Source of the DNA: DATBAK01 sp036787815
GTDB lineage: Bacteria > Actinomycetota > Acidimicrobiia > IMCC26256 > PALSA-610
NCBI GenBank assembly: GCA_036787815.1
Contig: DAIQOP010000067.1
Location: forward strand, 1 to 16,262
DNA length: 16,262 nt
Direction: 5' to 3'
The notes under the pieces are model-generated. The model was not told where the DNA came from, searched no databases, and worked only from the letters and a program-made list of their open reading frames with translations. Below, piece by piece: positions 14,283-16,262 of the stretch. Numbering within the stretch: the first letter of the stretch is position 1; every line of letters starts with the position of its first letter. Position numbers and translations under genes: made by a program.

Positions 14283-16262
14283 CTACTGCAACGTGCGCGG
14301 GATATCGCGGTTCCAACGGCGACGCGCGAACGGCTCGCCGCCGTCGTCGACGTCGAGCTCGACCTCCACGTGGTACGTATCCGCGTCGCTGCGCACGAGC
14401 AGACGCGACTCGACGATGCAGGCGCAGGCGGCGTCGGGCCAGGCGATCTCGAAGCGAGAGGTCGCACGCGCGTCGGCGTCGCCGGGATCGACGGTCGAGA
14501 CGCTCACGTCGCCCTCGTACAGCTCGGTCACGCGCGACGCGAGCTCGCCCTCGTACCGAGACCCATAGCGCACGGTCGCCTCCGTGCGACGACCGAGCAC
14601 ATCGTGGGCGATCTGCCACAGCAATGCCGGCTGCGGCTCGTCGGCCGGCTCCCCCGGATGCCAGCTCCCCGGTTGCGGCGCGACGAACGCGGGAACCGGG
14701 CGGAGGTCGGTGAGCGGCGGGAGCTCGGGGAGCGCGAGCCGGACCGACGTCCGGTCGACGTGCAGCGTGACCGGCGCGGGCGGTGGCCACGTGTTCGGCC
14801 AGTCGGTACCCGCGAGCGCGATGCGCAGGCGATGTCCCGGCTCGAACACCCACGAGGTCGCTTCCAGCTCCACCTCGACGTCGACGGGTTCGCCGGGCAC
14901 GAGCGCCTCCGGCTCCACCGACGAGTGTCGGTGGGTGAGGTTGAGGAACCCGCGCGTCACGAGCGCGGACATGCCGTCGGGGAAGACGTCGCACAACTTC
15001 ACCGAGAGGAACGCGACCGGAGCCGACGCCGTGACCGTGACCCGCAACGTGCCGTTGCCGAGGATCTCCAGCTCCTCGGCCACTGGCCAGTCGTACACGA
15101 GCGACCACGCATCGTCGGCCCGCTGATCCTGCGGCTGCCCCCACGGCAGGCTGGCCGCGCACGAGTTCCACGCGCTCGTGCCGACGTCGCCGCGCACCGG
15201 AACGAGATCGTCGCCGTCGCCGCCCGGTGACAGCACACGGGTCTTCGCGCGCGCGGGTGGCCACTCGTCCTCGAAGCGCCATGCGCCGGCGTGCTCGGCG
15301 AGGTCGGGCTCCGGACGCGTCGCGCGGCGCACGAACACCGCGATGGGCGGCTCGGACGCGGTGACGGCACCGGTCGCGCCGCCGGCGCGGAGGTGGCGAT
15401 CGAAGAAGCGGATCAACTCGGGCACGAGATCGATGTGCGGGCCCGGCAGCGAGGTCGCCGTCGCCATGTGGCTCCACGGGCCGAGCAGGAGGCGCTTCTC
15501 GCACTGCAGCGCCGCGAACGTGCGCAGCGTGTTGTTGCGGTAGCCGTCGGCCCAGCCCGCGACGAGCATCGTCGCGCACTCGATGCGGTCGTAACCCGAG
15601 ACCGTTCCCGGCCGGCTGTCGAGGCGCAGGGATCCGTGGCGCCAGTACGGACCGTCGGTCTGCTCCTCGAGCCACCGCAGCAGCCACGGCTCGGTCGCGT
15701 CGAGCCGGCGGCGCCATTCGTCGCGCCAACCGTCGCCGAACACCGCGGGTACCGGCGGCAGCGCGTTCATCGCGACCATGTAGGCCACGTAGTCGACGAG
15801 ATCGATGGCGCGCAGCACACCGCCGGCGTAGTGCGAGTCGTCGGTGTAGCGGTCGTCGGTGGCGTAGATCGCGCAGATCGCACCCAACTCGGGCGGTCGC
15901 TCGATCGCGACCTGCAACGAGTTGAACCCCGAGTACGAGGTGCCGTACATGCCGACGCGACCGGTCGACCACGGCTGCGCCGCGCACCACGCGATCAGCC
16001 GGACGAGGTCGCGTTGCTCCTGTACCGGGTACTCGTCGGTCGCGACGCCCTCCGACGATCCGGTTCCCCGCACGTCGACACGCACGATCACGTAACGGCC
16101 CTCGTCGACCAGGCGCCGGTATTCCGCACGGTACGAAGCGGTGAGATCGTCCTTGCGGTACGGCAACGCCTCGACGATCACGGGCCACGGACCGTCGCGG
16201 CCTTGCGGCTCGAATCGCGAGATCGCGAGGCGAACGCCGTCTTCCATCGCGACGTACTCACG
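14283..16262 (-). CDS. CocE/NonD family hydrolase, N-terminus cut by window edge
   Basis: At least 659 residues of a serine hydrolase of the CocE/NonD (cocaine esterase, X-Pro dipeptidyl-peptidase S15-like) family, cleaving esters or peptides. Numbering from the Met at 16247, the nucleophile is Ser104 in YGTSYSGFN, the acid Asp234 in VAGWADGY and the base His260 in LGPWSHM. VDVRGTGSSEG and TDDRYTDDSHY are also characteristic. The C-terminal jelly-roll-like domain contains FVRRATRPEP, FLSVKLCDVFPDG and PGHRLRIALAGTDWPNTWPP. The Met at 16247 belongs to the conserved MxDGVRLA motif rather than being the true start. The frame continues upstream as REYVA to the edge of the window, so the beginning is missing. 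No downstream partner is visible. Confidence 0.94.
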   Translation of the reverse strand, partial: REYVAMEDGVRLAISRFEPQGRDGPWPVIVEALPYRKDDLTASYRAEYRRLVDEGRYVIVRVDVRGTGSSEGVATDEYPVQEQRDLVRLIAWCAAQPWSTGRVGMYGTSYSGFNSLQVAIERPPELGAICAIYATDDRYTDDSHYAGGVLRAIDLVDYVAYMVAMNALPPVPAVFGDGWRDEWRRRLDATEPWLLRWLEEQTDGPYWRHGSLRLDSRPGTVSGYDRIECATMLVAGWADGYRNNTLRTFAALQCEKRLLLGPWSHMATATSLPGPHIDLVPELIRFFDRHLRAGGATGAVTASEPPIAVFVRRATRPEPDLAEHAGAWRFEDEWPPARAKTRVLSPGGDGDDLVPVRGDVGTSAWNSCAASLPWGQPQDQRADDAWSLVYDWPVAEELEILGNGTLRVTVTASAPVAFLSVKLCDVFPDGMSALVTRGFLNLTHRHSSVEPEALVPGEPVDVEVELEATSWVFEPGHRLRIALAGTDWPNTWPPPAPVTLHVDRTSVRLALPELPPLTDLRPVPAFVAPQPGSWHPGEPADEPQPALLWQIAHDVLGRRTEATVRYGSRYEGELASRVTELYEGDVSVSTVDPGDADARATSRFEIAWPDAACACIVESRLLVRSDADTYHVEVELDVDDGGEPFARRRWNRDIPRTLQ

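Noticed and set aside
16245..16247. ATG at 16247 as the start of the CocE-type gene
   Set aside because: This Met is the conserved residue in MxDGVRLA; family members have an N-terminal segment before it and the frame stays open to the window edge.
1..16262. CRISPR arrays, tRNA or rRNA genes, insertion sequences, phage genes
   Set aside because: I searched by eye for spaced direct repeats, cloverleaf ends, transposase motifs and integrase-like genes and saw none; the only tandem repeat is the decamer at 6201-6250.

Overview
The window is high-GC bacterial chromosome (roughly 70% G+C by eye). It uses GTG and TTG starts freely, packs genes tightly, and carries several families common in Actinomycetota: a TAP-like secreted hydrolase, DUF2804, and a small 'DAEESVLEAARRFV' protein. 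An uncultured actinobacterium, perhaps of the Acidimicrobiia type, is the best guess. That placement is inference; no rRNA or tRNA is present to fix it.

Layout. Positions 1-3424 (minus): a secreted TAP-like alpha/beta hydrolase followed by a type B carboxylesterase that runs off the left edge. Positions 3425-3770: a gene-free divergent region with three perfect dyads. Positions 3771-4598 (plus): an unrecognised exported protein with a HWHRH motif and six cysteines. Positions 4660-5754 (minus): a P1-family (DmpA/BapA) aminopeptidase, divergent from 5794-6206 (plus), a broken acetylpolyamine amidohydrolase/HDAC-like gene. Positions 6347-7486 (plus): an FAD oxidoreductase that loses its C-terminus and runs directly into the last 40 or so codons of a DppD-type ATPase. 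This is followed by intact DppF (7610-8647), a DUF4177-like protein and a two-helix potassium channel with an RCK domain (to 9881). Positions 9889-13095 (minus): a likely transcription unit, read from the right, of a frameshifted small gene, a PAP2 phosphatase, an MFS transporter and a membrane-anchored protein. Positions 13214-14257 (plus): a DUF2804 protein. Positions 14283-16262 (minus): a CocE/NonD hydrolase entering from the right edge.

How it fits together. The window is rich in hydrolases and peptide handling: carboxylesterase, TAP-like peptidase, P1 aminopeptidase, CocE-type esterase and a dipeptide-type ABC ATPase. This suggests scavenging of peptides, esters or amides, but no single pathway is evident.

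The most notable signal is damage. Two internal-deletion junctions (about 6088 and 7485) lie 1.4 kb apart, and a frameshift sits near 12985. The second junction creates an uninterrupted chimeric frame (6347-8647) that could be mistaken for an oxidoreductase-ABC fusion. Either local gene decay or defects in the assembly explain this; raw reads would decide. Other points of interest are TANNNT -10-like boxes 6-8 nt before several start codons (leaderless transcription), the dyads at 3551-3634, and a decamer tandem repeat at 6201-6250.
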